Assembly: GCA_016858145.1 (NCBI GenBank) | Contig: JAEHOE010000088.1 | Location: 517,923-581,922, forward strand | Length of the DNA stretch: 64,000 bases | Source: Edaphochlamys debaryana | Taxonomy: Eukaryota > Chlorophyta > Chlorophyceae > Chlamydomonadales | Direction: 5' to 3' | Shown here: positions 34,116 to 46,368 of the stretch, piece after piece | Layout of the letters: every line of letters begins with the position of its first letter | How positions within the stretch are numbered: position 1 is the stretch's first letter | Notes under the pieces: generated by a model | What the model was told of the DNA's origin: nothing | Databases searched by the model: none | The model's input: only the letters and a program-made list of their open reading frames with translations | Made by a program: the position numbers and the translations under genes

Positions 34116-37100
34116 ATGGGCCGAGCACGCTCCGCCGCCGCTGCCTCGGCGGCCGCAGCCCTGGTGCTGCTCCTCGCAGGTGCGTGCGGCAGCGCCCGGC
34201 GCGCTCCTGCCGCCTGCGGATGACTAGGGTGCTGCCGGGCATTTGGCATTGGGCAGTGGGCACCGGGCGAGAGCCACAGCAGGAGAGGAGGTGCTTGACG
34301 GCTGCGGGGCGGAGGGAGGGACCCGGGGGCGGGGCCCGAGGAGGCGCGGGCCCACCTCGGAGACACGCCGGGGGCGGCGCCCGCCCCGTCCGCCGCGCCA
34401 GGACTCGCCCAAGGGAGCCTTCGCCGGACCCCGGTGCCGTGCGGGTGGACGTGCCTGGGAGTGGCGTACGGCGGCGCTGTGTGGAAGCGGTGGAAGGCTC
34501 TGGAAGGCTGCGGAAGCTGGTCCGGGGCTGACGGGGCTCGCCAGGCGTCCGCCGGCATGCTTTCCCCCCGCATGCGACCCACCCTCCTGTTCTTAACCCC
34601 CCCCCTCGCCCTCGCGTCCCCCGCAGTCCTGGCCCCGGCCCCCGCCCGGTCCTCCTCCGTGCTCCTCCGCAACGCCTCCTCCCTCGCCGCCTTCCCCGGC
34701 TTCTGCACCCCGGGGCTGGCGGAGCAGGCGGCCTTCTCGGCAGCCGCCTTCGCAACCGCCAAGAATGACTCGGTGAGGGGTCGAGAGGGGCGGGTCGAAG
34801 GGGAAAGGAGGCGGGGTCAAGAGGCCAGGGTTTCACGGAAGGTGCGAGGTGCAGACTTGACCACCGCCAAGAACGACTCGATGTGGGTGTGGGTGTGTTT
34901 GGCGCAGGCCTCGAAAGGGAAAGGAATGGTGTCTGGGGGTATTAGACCAGCAGCGGCCGCCTTCGCCACGTCCTTTGCCATTGCCAAGAATGAGTCGGTG
35001 AGGGGCCGGCGTGTTAGCGCGTACAGATAGGGATCAGAGCGGTAGACCGGGAGTTAAGGGGACGGACTTGGCTCCAGGGGTCAAGGGCAGCGGCGGCTTC
35101 TGCCACCGCCAAGTAAGGCTCACCCAGAGCGGGCGGGCTGGGGCCGGGGGGTTCAAGGTTCTGTGCGAGGAAGGCACGGGGTAGCGGTGGCCAGGGACCA
35201 CGTACAGAAGGGCCAGAAGACGCGGGCCTGCTGCATGGGGCCCCCACTCTCACCCCCCAAAGCCTGCCTTGTCCCTTGGTCATGAAGCCGATCGAACTCT
35301 GGGGGCCTGCGTGCCATAGCTGCCTAACTCGGTGCGTTTGGCCCAGTGGGGCAAAGTTGGTTGCTGAGCGCCAAGCGGGGATCACCCGGCTCGCCTACAA
35401 GCACGGGCGGTGACCCCTTTGCATCAGCGCGGGTCACAACAGGAATCAGGGGATCAAGACCGCTGTGCCCAACTCCTAAATTGCGCCCCCCACTTTACTT
35501 GGCCCCCTCTTCCCTTCCTGCTCCGTCCTGCCCGCCCCCCCTCAGGGTCTGGTCGAAAGGTCCGAGTATGCCCAGGTGGGGTGCGTGGGCGTTGGCGTGT
35601 TTGCGTTTACCGTATGTGAATGGGCTGCTATCTGTGTGGGCTGCTATCTGTGTACCGCATGTGACCTCACTGTGCGTGAGGTCCGTGCGGTTATGGATCG
35701 TCCCTGCTGGGGCGCATGCCTGAGCGTTTGGCCCAAGGTCTGCTGAGGCCGAGGTGAGGTTAGGCAGCCACACGTGACGGGTCGGCCAGCTGCCGCCAGG
35801 ACTCCGGAGGGGAGCTAGTTGACGCCCCCGCCCCCCCCCCTTGCCCTCCCCCCCCAGGCCTACCTGTGCCCCGACGGCCTGACCCTGTGCTCCGGTCTGG
35901 CGGTGCTTGAGGTGGGGGGTGGGGTGGGGGGTGGGGGGGAGGGGCATGGATGGGAGCTTGTAAGGATGGGAGGGCTTGCATGCCCGTGGCGCCCGCCTCT
36001 ACCCGTGGCCCTGCGCTAGGGAGGATTGGAAGAAGGGGATAAGGAGGAAGAGGCCTTGATTGCCTGGCCATCTGCGCCCTTTCCGTTTCCCTCCTGATCC
36101 CGATCTGGATCCTGATCCCCAGAGCTACGCCACCATCGAGGCCAACAACTCCCATCTCATCGTCAACGGCAGTACGAACGAGTTCCAATCCACGGAGCTG
36201 AGGCTGATCCAGGTGGGGGCGAGTGGGCGGCGGGGGGGCATGGGCGGTGGGAAAGGGGGGTGAGGGGGAAGGGGCTGCCGTGGGTCGGGTCGCCTGAGGG
36301 GAAGGAAGGAAGGGAGGGGGAGAGGAGAGGACCCCTGTCCTCAATCTGGGAAGCCAACCGACTCGAACAGATCTCGCAGATCGCAGTCCATGCATGGGAT
36401 TGATGAGTCTGTCCCAGGTTTGGGGTGGGGGCTCGGGGTGGGGGGTAGGGTACCTGCATGGGTGCGGGTGGGTGGGTGTTAAGGGTGCGGGCGAGCGGCG
36501 CGGGGGCCGAGCGCGGGAGCCGACGGAAGTGCCAGGGGTTTCGGGAGCGGCGGCGCGTTGGGGGGAGGCGCAGGGGCCGCGCGGGTGTGCCGTGCCGTGC
36601 CGTGCCGTGCCGTGCCGTGCCGTGCCGTGCCGTGCCGTGCCGTGCCGTGCCGTGCCGTGCCGTGCCGTGCCGTGCCGTGCCGTGCCGTGCCGTGCCGTGC
36701 CGTGCCATGGGGCGAGGGGGCGAGGACCATGACACCCACGACGCAGGGCCCGTCACCAACTCCTACACCTGAAGTCTGCTCTGAACCGCCTGCGAACTGC
36801 CACCCGGGACCCGGGACTGCACAGCACAGGGGCATAGGGCACCAGGCGTGTGTTAGCCGACAGCGCTACGCAGGGCCCCACACAGGGCCCCGTGCACCTG
36901 AGGTCCTGCTCTGTGCGTCCTCCGCTACCGCACTGTACTGCACTGTAGTGCACTGTACTGCACTGTAGTGCACTGTACTGCACTGCCACCCGGGACTGCA
37001 CTGCACAGATGACCGGTGCGGTGTGGACACCCGCGGGCTGCCATCGAAGTATGTGGACAAGCTACTGCAGCTGCAGCAGCGCTGACACATTGCTGCTGCT

Positions 37101-40100
37101 GCTGTGGTAGCTTATCCGCGTACTTTGATGGCAGTAGGGCGCCAGGGGTGCATGCACGCGACGCACGTGTGCGTGGTACGGCAGCGGTACTGCACGGCAC
37201 GCGGGAGGGTCAGTGACCCCACACACACACTCCCATCCCCACTCCCCACCCACCCCAGGACAACACCCGCTCCCCCGCCCCGGCAGCAACTCCTCTCCTC
37301 CAAAGGAAACCGCCCCCCCCCCCTTGACTCCCCCCTTACCCCCCCACACACACTCCCCCACCCCCTTACGCATTGGGCAAGGGGGCGAGGGCTATGGCAG
37401 CGCGAGGCAGGGCCCGGCACCAACCCTTGCACCTGAGGTTCTGAGGTTCTAAATATCTGAAGTTCTGCTCTAGTTGCCTCCGAATCGCCACCAGCGGGCC
37501 GCCATCGACTTTGCGGTCAACAACCTACGGCTGCAGCAGCACTGCCGCAGCAGCAGTACTGCTACAGCTGTAGGTTGTTGACAGAGAACGCTGATGGCGA
37601 CGGCACGCGGGAAGGTCAGGGATCCCCCCCCCCCAATCCCCCCCAATGGCCCCCCCCCAATCCCTCCCCAGGACAACACGCTCTCCCTCACCTTGGGCGG
37701 TAACCTGTTTAGCAACCCACGCTTAACCCCTTTATCCCCGCTTACGTCCCGTTCAAAACCCCCCGCCCCGTTACTCCCCCACCCCACCCCAGAACAACAC
37801 GCTCTCCCTCACCTCGGGAGGTAACGTGTCCTTCTCGGCCTCCACCATCGCCCTCGGCCCCACCGGCAACTGGCTCGACGTGGGCAACGGTACGGCACTC
37901 ACGCTCAACGGATCCCGCCTCAACGTGTCGGACTGGTTCGGATGGTGAGTCACGCCGTACGATGCTTGGCCGCACGATATCTGGCAGTATGTACAAAGAT
38001 TACGGCATGTACGACGGATTGCTGTGTGTGAGGGGAGGGGGGTTAGGGGTTTGCGGGGCGTAGGAGCGCTCCCGAGTACCCCTCCGACCCCCGTTCGCCC
38101 CCCCCCCTCCCCCCTCCCCCCCCCCCCCCCCCCCCCCCTCCCCCCCCCTGTCAGGTCGGTGGAGGATGCCACGGTGGCGGCGGGGGAGAGTGTGATCGAG
38201 ATCAAAGATGCAGTCACTTACATAAGCCGATCCGCGCTGGCCCTGGTCAACTCCACGTGGTGAGCGGGTCGGGCAGTTGGTTGGGTGGGTGGGTGGTTGG
38301 TTGGGTGGCCGTTCGGATGGCCAAAACGTGGACAGTTGGTTGCAACCGTTTGGGGTCTACAAGAGACTGGTGTCTCACGTGCGCACCTCTTTGTGATCTA
38401 TCGTGTAGACCGGTGCGTCGGTCCAGGCCTTGACAAGCCCTAACCGGACCGTCGGCGTCCCGTCTCGGCCTCCTGTCCACCCCTCCAACCCGCCCCGCAC
38501 CCGCCCGACTCACAGGTACACCTGCGCCTCCGGCGCTGCCGTACCGGTGCTGTACGAGGGCAAAATCGGGCCCGTCACGTGGGTGGATGGGTCCAACATC
38601 TACGTGCAGGGTACGCGGGGGCCGGGGGAGGAGGGGAGGGCGGGGGCGAGAGGGATGGGGGGCCCAGGAATGGAGAGGGGGGAGGGCCGCAGGGTTGAGA
38701 CCAGGAGAAGCTAGCAAGGAAACTAGGTCAGCTCCATCCTGATCCAAGCCAGCAAGTCCCCCTTGCCCCCATCCACGCCTCCCCCTCCAGGCTCCCTGAT
38801 TGTCTTCTCCAACGTCTCGGACGTCCTCCTCACCAACTCCTCCCTCCTCCTGGTCAACAGCACGGTACGCGCCCCTGGAGGGACTGGGGCTGGACATAGA
38901 AGGAGGCACCTCGCTTAGACGGACCTTCTGCGGCCGGCAATGTCACCCGGGGGGCGGGACGGGGCTGACCACGCCTTGCGGCTTAGCGTTGGAGCCTGCC
39001 CCGCCGCAGGCCGTGTCTCGCCGTGACGGCCACCCCGCCCTGCCCCGGATAGACCTGGCCCCCTCCCCCCTGCCCTCTCCGCCCCTCTCCGGCCCCCTGC
39101 GAAAGCTGAACCTCTCGCCTTTCCCCCCTGCCCGCCCCTTCCAAACCCCCTCCCCCCCTCCCCTCCTCCCCCCCCCCCCGCAGCTCCAGCTCTTCAACAG
39201 CTCGCTGCAGCTGTGGGGCACCTCCCTGGCAATGATCAACTCGGGCATCGAGCTGTACGGCGGCAGTACGCTGGCGGTGAGGCCGTACGTGTACCGCGCA
39301 CCGCCGTACACACCTGACTGCCTGCCAGTGTTGTTGAGACCCGTCCTCGTCCCAAAACCTACCTGCGCTCTCTCCCCCTCCAGCTGGGCTGCACTTGCCC
39401 TGCTTCCTCACAACACTTCCTTTCACCCCCTCCCCTTCCTCCCTTTCCACCTCCCCCTTTCCCCCTTGCCTCGCCCCTTTCCCCACCTCCCCCAGTTCTT
39501 CTGCAACTCCTCCACCTCAGGCGAGGGCTTCGTGTCCCCCACCTCCTCGGTCACCGCCCCCGCAGCCACACAGCTGGGCGTGGGCGCCCCCCTGGGCTCC
39601 GTGCCGGTGGCCGTCACCCGGGAGGACTTCGGCAGCATCTCCCTGCTGCAGGTGGGCCGGGTGGCCGGGGGTAGAGGGGCGGGGTCCGGTCTATTCCGGT
39701 TTGGGTCCGGGTCCGGTCTTGTCCGGGTTGAGGTCCAGTCTCGTTTGAGGTCTGATCTGGGTCGGGAGCGGGGAAGGGGAGGGGGCGGTGACGAGGTAGG
39801 GCTTTGGAAGCATCTCCCTGCTGCACGTGGAGGAGAGGCCGGGTCTGGTATGGATTGGTATGTTCCAGGTCCGTGTCGAGGGAGTGTCGACGGGGTTGCG
39901 TCGGCACTCGGCAGCACCCGTGCCCTTGCTACGTTGGGGAAGGGATACAGGTCAGCTCGTACGTCAACTGCTTGAAGTGCGCATCTCGTCATGCCCCCAA
40001 CCCGCAGGCTCCGATCGCAGCGCCCGCGCCCTCCCCCGCCCCCCTGGAGCCCCCGGTCGCTGAGCCCGAGCCCCCCGTGGTGGTGGTCGAGCCCCCCATC

Positions 40101-40781
40101 TTGGTGGAGCCCCCGGCCGTCACCGAGCCCTCCCCGTCCCCGGCCGAGCCGTCTCCTCCCGAGCCGTCCCCTGCCGAGCCTTCGCCTGAGCCCTCGCCCT
40201 CGCCCGAGCCCTCCCCCGAGCCCTCGCCCGAGCCCTCGCCCGAGCCTTCTCCGTCCCCCGAGCCGTCTCCTCCGCCGTCTTACCCTCCCTCTTACCCGCC
40301 TTCGCCGTCCCCCGAGCCGTCCCCCGAGCCGTCTCCTCCGCCGTCGTACCCCCCCTCTTACCCGCCGTCCCCTTCCCCCGAGCCGTCTCCTTCCCCTTCC
40401 CCCGAGCCGTCCCCGTCGCCCGAGCCTTCTCCGTCCCCCGAGCCCTCCCCTCCTCCGCCGCCCTCCTACCCGCCCTCTCCTTCACCCTCCCCTTCTCCTC
40501 CGCCCTCGCCCTCGCCCTCGCCCTCGCCCTCGCCCTCCCCCGCCGTCATCACCCTGCCCGGCACCGTCACCCTCCCCGCCCCCGCCGTCGGCCCCGTCAA
40601 CGCCGTCGGCCCAGTCAACGCCGTCGGCCCGGTCAACGCCGGCCGCCCCGCCGCCGGCAGCGTCACCGTGCCCGCGGTCGTGACGCTGCCCGCCCCCGCC
40701 GCCCCTGCCGCCACCGCCGCCACCGCCGCGCGCCCCGCCAAGGCCGGCGTGCCCCTCAGCAACGCGGTCCCCGGCCGCTAG
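34116..40781 (+). CDS. Secreted Ser/Pro-rich cell-wall glycoprotein with an N-terminal repeat (beta-helix-like) domain
   Basis: Twelve exons (34116-34179, 34627-34772, 35546-35575, 35858-35911, 36123-36212, 37793-37944, 38155-38259, 38516-38610, 38791-38864, 39184-39276, 39496-39651, 40008-40781) join in phase to 610 residues. The start MGRARSAAAASAAAALVLLLA is a signal peptide. Residues up to about 353 are short beta-type repeats with many N-glycosylation sequons (NASS, NGST, NNTL, NVSF, NGSR, NVSD, NSTW, NSSL), like a parallel beta-helix. From about 380 to 540 follow SPSPEPSPS and PPPSYPPSYPPSP arrays, substrates for prolyl hydroxylation and arabinosylation, as in volvocine hydroxyproline-rich wall proteins and pherophorins. 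The tail has VGPVNA repeats. Location is the extracellular matrix. It lacks the Cys-rich pherophorin domains that I would recognise. Intron 5 is 1.6 kb and highly repetitive. Confidence 0.85.
34857..35117. repeat. Three decayed copies of the wall-protein exon 2 end and donor
   Basis: The real exon 2 end (34744-34784) reads AAFATAKNDS and then the donor gtgagg. Copies follow at 34857-34887 (TTAKNDS, GT replaced by atgt), 34957-35010 (AAFATSFAIAKNES with an intact gtgagg donor) and 35092-35117 (TAKstop). Confidence 0.8.
36586..36706. repeat. (ccgtg)n minisatellite, about 24 units
   Basis: Pure tandem ccgtg/gtgcc pentamers in wall-protein intron 5, ending in ccatgg. Array length in the assembly may be unreliable. 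Confidence 0.95.
37038..37134 (+). ncRNA. Foldback hairpin 1 in wall-protein intron 5 (possible small-RNA precursor)
   Basis: Arms of about 43 bases face each other around a loop of roughly 10 bases: ctgccatcgaagtatgtgga pairs with the reverse complement of the end (tatccgcgtactttgatggc), with mostly G-U-compatible mismatches on the sense strand. Processing into small RNA is a guess; the structure is visible. Confidence 0.5.
37501..37599 (+). ncRNA. Foldback hairpin 2 in wall-protein intron 5
   Basis: Both hairpins begin with gccatc and end with gatggc. Here the arms share the perfect block gtcaacaacctac with its complement gtaggttgttgac, and the inner arms pair through ctgcagcagcac and gtactgctacag. 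The middle arm sequence differs from hairpin 1, although the flanks are homologous. Confidence 0.5.
38101..38149. repeat. Almost pure poly-C tract before wall-protein exon 7
   Basis: More than forty C with a few T, directly before the acceptor ctgtcag. It is an extreme polypyrimidine tract. Confidence 0.9.
39797..39844. repeat. Copy of the wall-protein exon 11 end and donor
   Basis: gcatctccctgctgcacgtgg and the following gaggccgggt repeat the junction at 39633-39662 (gcatctccctgctgcaggtg, then ggccgggt), about 170 bases away. In the copy, cacgtgg replaces caggtgg, so the donor context is weakened. Confidence 0.7.
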
Positions 40782-42892
40782 ATGCCGCCGGCTTTCACTA
40801 GCTTCCGCCAGTTTCCGGGGCGGGGGGTTGCTGCACCGTCTGTGGCGTGGGGCGGCGTCTGTCGGCGTTGGTCATGAGGGCTGTACGGGCCGTAAGTACT
40901 GCACGAACCCTCCCGCTATCGCTCCGTTGAGCTACGGTGATGTGAGGATGCGTGGGAGACGGATGAGACGATGAAATGATGCGGGGCGCTGGTGGAACGC
41001 GTTCGAGTCTGTGCGCGTGAGCGTGTTGGGGGAGGCGGGCATAGCCCCCGAACGGCGCACTAGCAGCAAGGCTATCTAGCACCACACGGAGCGGTATGCG
41101 CGGACGAAGTAGCGTGTTGGGGGTCGCAGTTGCGAGTCGGTTGGGAGGCTCTTGCTCGGTTGCTCGGTAGCTCGGCGTGAAGGGCTGATGGTTTGAAGGC
41201 AGGGGAATGTATCGGTAGGCAATGACAAGTTGACAACACGTGTGTGTGTGACCGGCCTCGGGCATCCCAGAGCGGCCCACTGTTGCGGGAGTGTTGGCTG
41301 TTGGGGTTCTGCCTTTGCCCTTCTTGGCTTGACATCATCATGCGTGTGACCTCACGGATTGGGTGCGTACCGGTAGTTGCCGCTGGGGCATGCATGCATT
41401 TCGGTTGCAGGGCAGGACTGGTGGCCCGCAGCCTGCTGTTGTGGGCTGTCCGAGGCTGGACGAGGCTTCCGGGGCTGCTGCCCGGCGGTGCCTGTCCGGG
41501 CATGTCCTGATGCAGTTCTGGACCTCGTTGCCGTGCGCGCGTGCATGCTGCATGTCTGCCCTGTTGGGCGCAGGAGACGGGCCCTGGTTGTTGCACGGCT
41601 TGCCGTTTCGACTGACTCCGCTTGCATGAATGGCTCTGCCCGGTATTTTGTGTGGCACGGGTTCCTCCCCTGCAAGACTCACACGCACTGGGCGGCAACC
41701 AGTAGCCCCGGGGACGGCCTCGAGCTCAAGGTCTGGGGGCGCTGGGGGTCGATGAGCGGGACCGTGAGGGAGAAAGGCACGGAGCATCCACACAGCATGC
41801 ACCTGGTCGGTCGACCAGCCCGGGTGCGCTAAGCGCGAGAAGAGCAAAGCAAAGCAAGAGCAAAGCAAGGATCATTGAGGTTCAGGAGCGGTGATGTCCT
41901 CACTGCGTGCCGCGCAAAGACCTTCGCCATGCTCCCGACATTCCTCGGCATCCGGAGCCAGGGCTGGAGCAACCCTGCACCAACCCCAGCAGAACACATA
42001 ACCAGTATCCAAGCTAGCTGGAAGTGCAAGTTTTGCTGGTTGCGTGCGTCGAAGTCGAGCGATGATCACAATTTCCGTTCGCTTGCAAAGTTGCTGCAAT
42101 GGACGCCAGGTTGCAAGCACGAGCGCAAGCAAAGAGACATGGAGCGAGCAGGCGACGGTACAATGAATCTCAGCCGATTTACAGCAGAGCAGGGGTTTCT
42201 CCTCCCAGGCCAGGCGCAATGTGTGCCGGCTCCGTGCGATTGTGCGCCAGCGGCGCTTCTCTCCTTGGGGCAATTGCCACCGAAGTCGTTTCTTCTCACA
42301 TTCGCGCCGCGAACGACGCCAACAACACACAGGTCAGGTACGTAGCGCCGCCTGTCATGGCTGCTCCACAGCCCAGGGCCCGCGCCAAACCGCCCGGCGG
42401 CAAACACCGCCGTCCAGCCGGCCAGCCCCGTGTCGGAAACAGCGCACACGGCGAGTCTTACGGTCAAGAATTGGCTCCCCCTCCCCTCCACCCTGCCGTT
42501 GCACCCCTCAGAGCTATATGCCCGCAGTTGGCTCTCGTCGCCATCCTGCGTTCCGCACCACACCACAACGCGCGTCAGACGACGACAGTCACAGCACGAG
42601 ACCCCGCGCCGCTCGCCGCATGTTCACTGCGGACACAGCGTCAACCCTCCTTTATCCATTTGAACGCCAAGTGGACGTCAGAAGACTAACGCCCCCCGCT
42701 ATGCGCCCAGCCGGCGCCGCCAGCCGCAACCGCAACTGCCGCTGCCGCGGCCCGCCTCCACAATACCACCTCACCGACCCGCACCACAAGCCAACATCCT
42801 TCACTCCGCCGGCGGATCTCGCTAGCAGGATCAGGGAGGCCCAGGTGCCCGCACCGCGACCGTCAAGACGGAGGCGGCAAAGGCGTCCTCAT
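40782..42892. other. Convergent intergenic region
   Basis: About 2.1 kb between two convergent genes. It should contain both 3' UTRs. A gcaaagcaaa/gagcaaagcaagg repeat stands at 41845-41871. TTACA at 42179-42183 gives TGTAA on the minus strand for the transporter. I find no gene of its own here. Confidence 0.5.
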
Positions 42893-45800
42893 TTACGAGG
42901 AGGGGTTGTCCTTCTTCACGGGCTTCTCGCCGGTGATGTACATGCCGGTCTCCTCCTGCGGTTGGGGAACGCATGGGTGGGGAAAGATGTTTAGCCAGTG
43001 CGGTGCCAGACTGAGAGAAACGGACGGAAGGCAACCATTACCAAGGACGAATGCACTCCTGATGTGATGACCCCGGGACCCTAATGCCGCCTGCCCCGCC
43101 CAACGAAGGCAACACCAGCCCCCTTCCCACCTGCAGGGCCGTGAACTGCTTGTTCAGCGAGGCCGCGGCGTTGATCCAGGCCACGATGATGAAGCACAGG
43201 ATGGCGCCCAGGTAGGGCGTCGAGGCGGCCAGGGAGCCCAGACCGATGATCATGAACTGCTGGATGAGGGCACCGCCGGACTTGCCCAGCGGGTTGCAGA
43301 TCACGTCAATGGCGGCCTTGCCCTTGGTCTTCACCTCGTCCTCGAGGGGAACTGCGGGAAGGAAAGAAGAGGGAGCACTGCGTCAGAGCCGTACCACATC
43401 GCACAAAACAATGGGACCAGCGGGATGGAAGCTCCATCCCCAAGCGCCCAGCCCAGGTGTCCTCTCCTGCCAGCCAAGCCAAACCCAACCAGGTAAGCCC
43501 GAGCCCAAGACACTGTGCACTACTCACTGTAGGCCATCTCCTTGCAGGGGTCGAACAGGGAGTACTTGGACGACTTGGAGAAGACGTTCTGGGCGGCACC
43601 GACCAGCACGGCGGCGTACAGGGGGGTCATGCCCCAGGCGGCCAGGGCGGGCTTCACGGCGTCGCCGGCCAGCACCAGGGTGAAGAACAGCAGGCCGGTG
43701 ATGAGCAGCATGATGGGGGTGATCAGGGCGGCCACACCCCAGCCGAACTGCTTGAAGATCCAGCGGGACAGGATCATCATGGTGAAGGTCACGGTACCGG
43801 TGGCGGTCGAGAACTCGCCCATGAAGATGGAGTAGTCGTTGGGGTTGGGGAACTGGGCCTTGAGCTTGCCCTTCCAGGTCACCTCGACCAGGTTGATCGA
43901 GATACCGTAGGCGACCACCAGGGTGGCCATGTCGCGGATGTACGACGACTTGGCCAGGAAGCGGAAGGACTCGCCCACGCTCATCTTCGTCTTCGGCTTC
44001 TTCTTCTTGCCTGTGTTGGGTGAAGGAGAGCAGGGAGGGAAGGAGTCAGATAGGAGCAGGTAGGACAAGTCAAATACAGGGCATGGGGAAGCAAGAAGCG
44101 GACAGAACCAGGGCAGGCTGGGGCAAGCTGTCACAAGGAGCAAGCGGGCACAAGCAAGGGCCAACGACGGAGACCTTCTCACCCTCGCGCAGGGACTTCA
44201 GCTTGGGCACCACCAGGCGCTGCAGGCTGAAGTAGATGGCGGTGATAAGCAGGCCGCCGATGACGACCATGCCCATCAGGCCGTTCAGGGACACACCCCA
44301 GCCGTCAACGCCCGGGGGCAGGCCGGCGCGGACCTGAGGGGGCAGGAGAGGCCGGGTTGTGGGTAAGCAGGAGGCCGAACACAATGGAGCGAAGGGCAAG
44401 GCAGGCTCATACACCTATGAAGGGCTAGGGAGGGCTAGGGAAGATGTAAGTGCTACGCAAGCTTAGGGTGGGTGGCTTCAGGACATGGCAATGCGTGGCC
44501 CAACTGTCCCTGCTTGAGGGGAGCAACACGACTGCACGACAGGCGCTCAAACGAGTTGCAGCCCCAGGCTTACCATGGAGAAGTACTTGACGGCCTGGCC
44601 CGAGAAGATCAGGGCCACGTTGGCGCCCAGGCCGAACAGCGGGTAGAACTGCGAGGCCTCCTCCACGGTGGTGATCTGGTTGGCGAAGCCCCAGAACAGC
44701 ACGGACACGACGACGGAGCCCCACAGCTCGGCCATCACGTAGAACAGGCAGAAGGTCCAGTTGCGCAGGATGGCAATGGGGCCGGCGAAGCGGGGGCCAG
44801 CCTTCTCCAGCAGGTCCTTGCAGAACTCTGGCAGGGGGAGTAAGGGGAAGGAAGGCGGGCGGGAGGAGGGTAAGTGGACCGTAATCGGTTTGTTGCGAAG
44901 TTTGCAACACACACATCGGCTCAATTTGTCTACGAGCTCCCATAATTATTGGACTTGGCACAGGGTAGGGAGGTACTGAGCTAGGTGGGCGCGCAGGAAA
45001 GACGAGGGGCAGCCGACCTTTGACAATCGCCGACATCGCTCACCGGTGGGGTGCAGGACATCGCGCATCGGGTACATCAGAGCGGCGAAGGCACCGAAGA
45101 ACAGGATGAAGGGGATGATGCACGTGTAGAACAGGGCCTCGTTGGACAGGCGGTTCGAGAGCTGCGGAAGTCGCGGGGTCATGACGGCGTGAGCCCTTGT
45201 CGCGCAGAAGCAGGCACGCGAGCAGCACGACCCTGAGCAAGCATCGACTTACAGCCGAGTACAGCACGGTGAAGCCGATGGCCATGGGCAGGTTAACCCA
45301 GGTCTTCAGGAAGGGAATGATCTCCGCGCCGGAGCCGGGGGCGGTGACGACCAGCACATCCTGTGGGCGCGAGAAGAAGCGAGGCTCTTAGTCATTGTGC
45401 ACTGATGAACGCCAAGGAACAAGTCGGCCGAAAGGCTGTGCGGTGGGCGACAATCACGAAACTGATTGACTCGCGAGGCGAGTTTCCTTCCCGCGCACCT
45501 TGGTGTCACGCAGGATGGTGTAGTTGAACAGGATGCAGAAGAACATAGCACCCAGGGGCAGAATCTTAGCCCAGGTCAGGGGCTCGAAGCCCAGGAACTT
45601 CTTGGGCTCCGGAGCAGGCGCGTCCGAGGCGGAAGCCTGGGGAGCGGGCGCCGGGCGCTTCTGCTCCACCGGCTTGGGGGCCAGGGGGCGGCCGACCAGG
45701 CCGCTCACGCCACCCTGTAGGTACACACGAGGCCAAGGGGGTCGTCAGAAGAGCGCTCGGAGCGTCGGCGCGAGCGGCGGTTCCGGGGCAATCGCGCACC

Positions 45801-45922
45801 TTGGGGGCGACGCGGGGCACCACGCCGACGCGGGGCGCCACAGCCGGCACAGCCAGCTTGGGGGCCTGGCGCTGGACGCGCAGGCCGCCCATCAGGGGCT
45901 TGCTCGCGAGCAGGGACGCCAT
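42893..45922 (-). CDS. NTT1: Plastid ATP/ADP translocase (nucleotide transporter family)
   Basis: Nine exons (45922-45800, 45714-45499, 45360-45253, 45161-45044, 44827-44574, 44333-44183, 44010-43528, 43351-43131, 42955-42893) join in phase to 578 residues, the usual length of the plant/algal family. The protein exchanges cytosolic ATP for plastid ADP plus phosphate across the inner envelope. Residues 1 to about 85 form an Arg/Ala/Pro-rich transit peptide (MASLLASKPLMGG). The first membrane span lies in FLGFEPLTWAKILPLGAMFF, followed by about eleven more. Family-typical stretches include NYTILRDTKDVLVVTAPGSG, AELWGSVVVSVLFWGFANQI, VAYGISINLVEVTWKGKLK and SSKYSLFDPCKEMAYIPLED. It ends VKKDNPSS. 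Exons are well conserved and the introns are short and mostly free of the junction repeats seen in other genes here. The 413-bp inverted element begins only 34 bases upstream of the ATG, so the 5' UTR and core promoter lie in it. Confidence 0.97.
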
Positions 45923-45955
45923 GGCCCTTCTCTAGCGAAACGTGATCGACAGCGA

Positions 45956-46368
45956 GACTCACAACGGGGCCCTAGCGACCCTGTTGGACAAGCTTGTGTC
46001 ACCCTTATTTGGGTTGAGGACTGCTCTGTAGGCAGAACGGTGCGGCGCGCGAGCAATGAGGGCGTCCGGGCCGCATTGGCTGGCTCCAGGAGGGGCCCCC
46101 CCATCGCTTTTTTCGGTGTGGGAGTTTGCGGAGTCTGCGGTTTGCACCGCGTGCCGTGCCCCGTTCACGTCCGCACCAGGCCTGCATGCGCGGGGAGCTG
46201 TTGCCGAGGGGGTGCGGCGCGTAAATCGCCGAAAGGTGCCACACCGCTTTGGCCCTACCCGTGATTCTGGGACCGCCGCACGCACCAGGGCATAGTATTG
46301 ATGACACTTGGTATGCTGGGCTAGCGCTCGGGCGTAAATGCGCACGCTGGCCTACACGTGCAACAGTC
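45956..46368 (-). repeat. 413-bp inverted element, copy A (transporter promoter)
   Basis: Starts gactcacaacggggccctag and ends tacacgtgcaacagtc. It equals the reverse complement of 51454-51866 with the same length and, by eye, about six substitutions. It abuts the transporter start codon region, so it probably contains that gene's transcription start. Both outer ends begin GACT; no long terminal inverted repeat or obvious transposase remnant is seen. Confidence 0.9.

Larger units (their letters stand above)
36765..37792. repeat. Tandemly repeated intron segment with acceptor copies
   Basis: The words acctgaagtctgctct (36769), acctgaggtcctgctct (36896) and acctgaggttctg (37431) mark successive units. 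Each of the last two is followed by a foldback hairpin, a cggcacgcggga(a/g)ggtcag word and then a C-rich tract with ccccag-gacaacac. These acceptor copies lie at 37259 and 37672. The real exon 6 starts at 37793 with aacaacacgctctccctcac. The copy at 37672 matches the exon for about 30 bases. Confidence 0.75.

Noticed and set aside
36394..36772. Cys/Arg/Ala-Val repeat proteins from the ccgtg array
   Set aside because: Satellite sequence inside an intron of the wall-protein gene.
45956..46368. rRNA or tRNA gene in the inverted element
   Set aside because: No cloverleaf, box A/B spacing or conserved rRNA word could be found.
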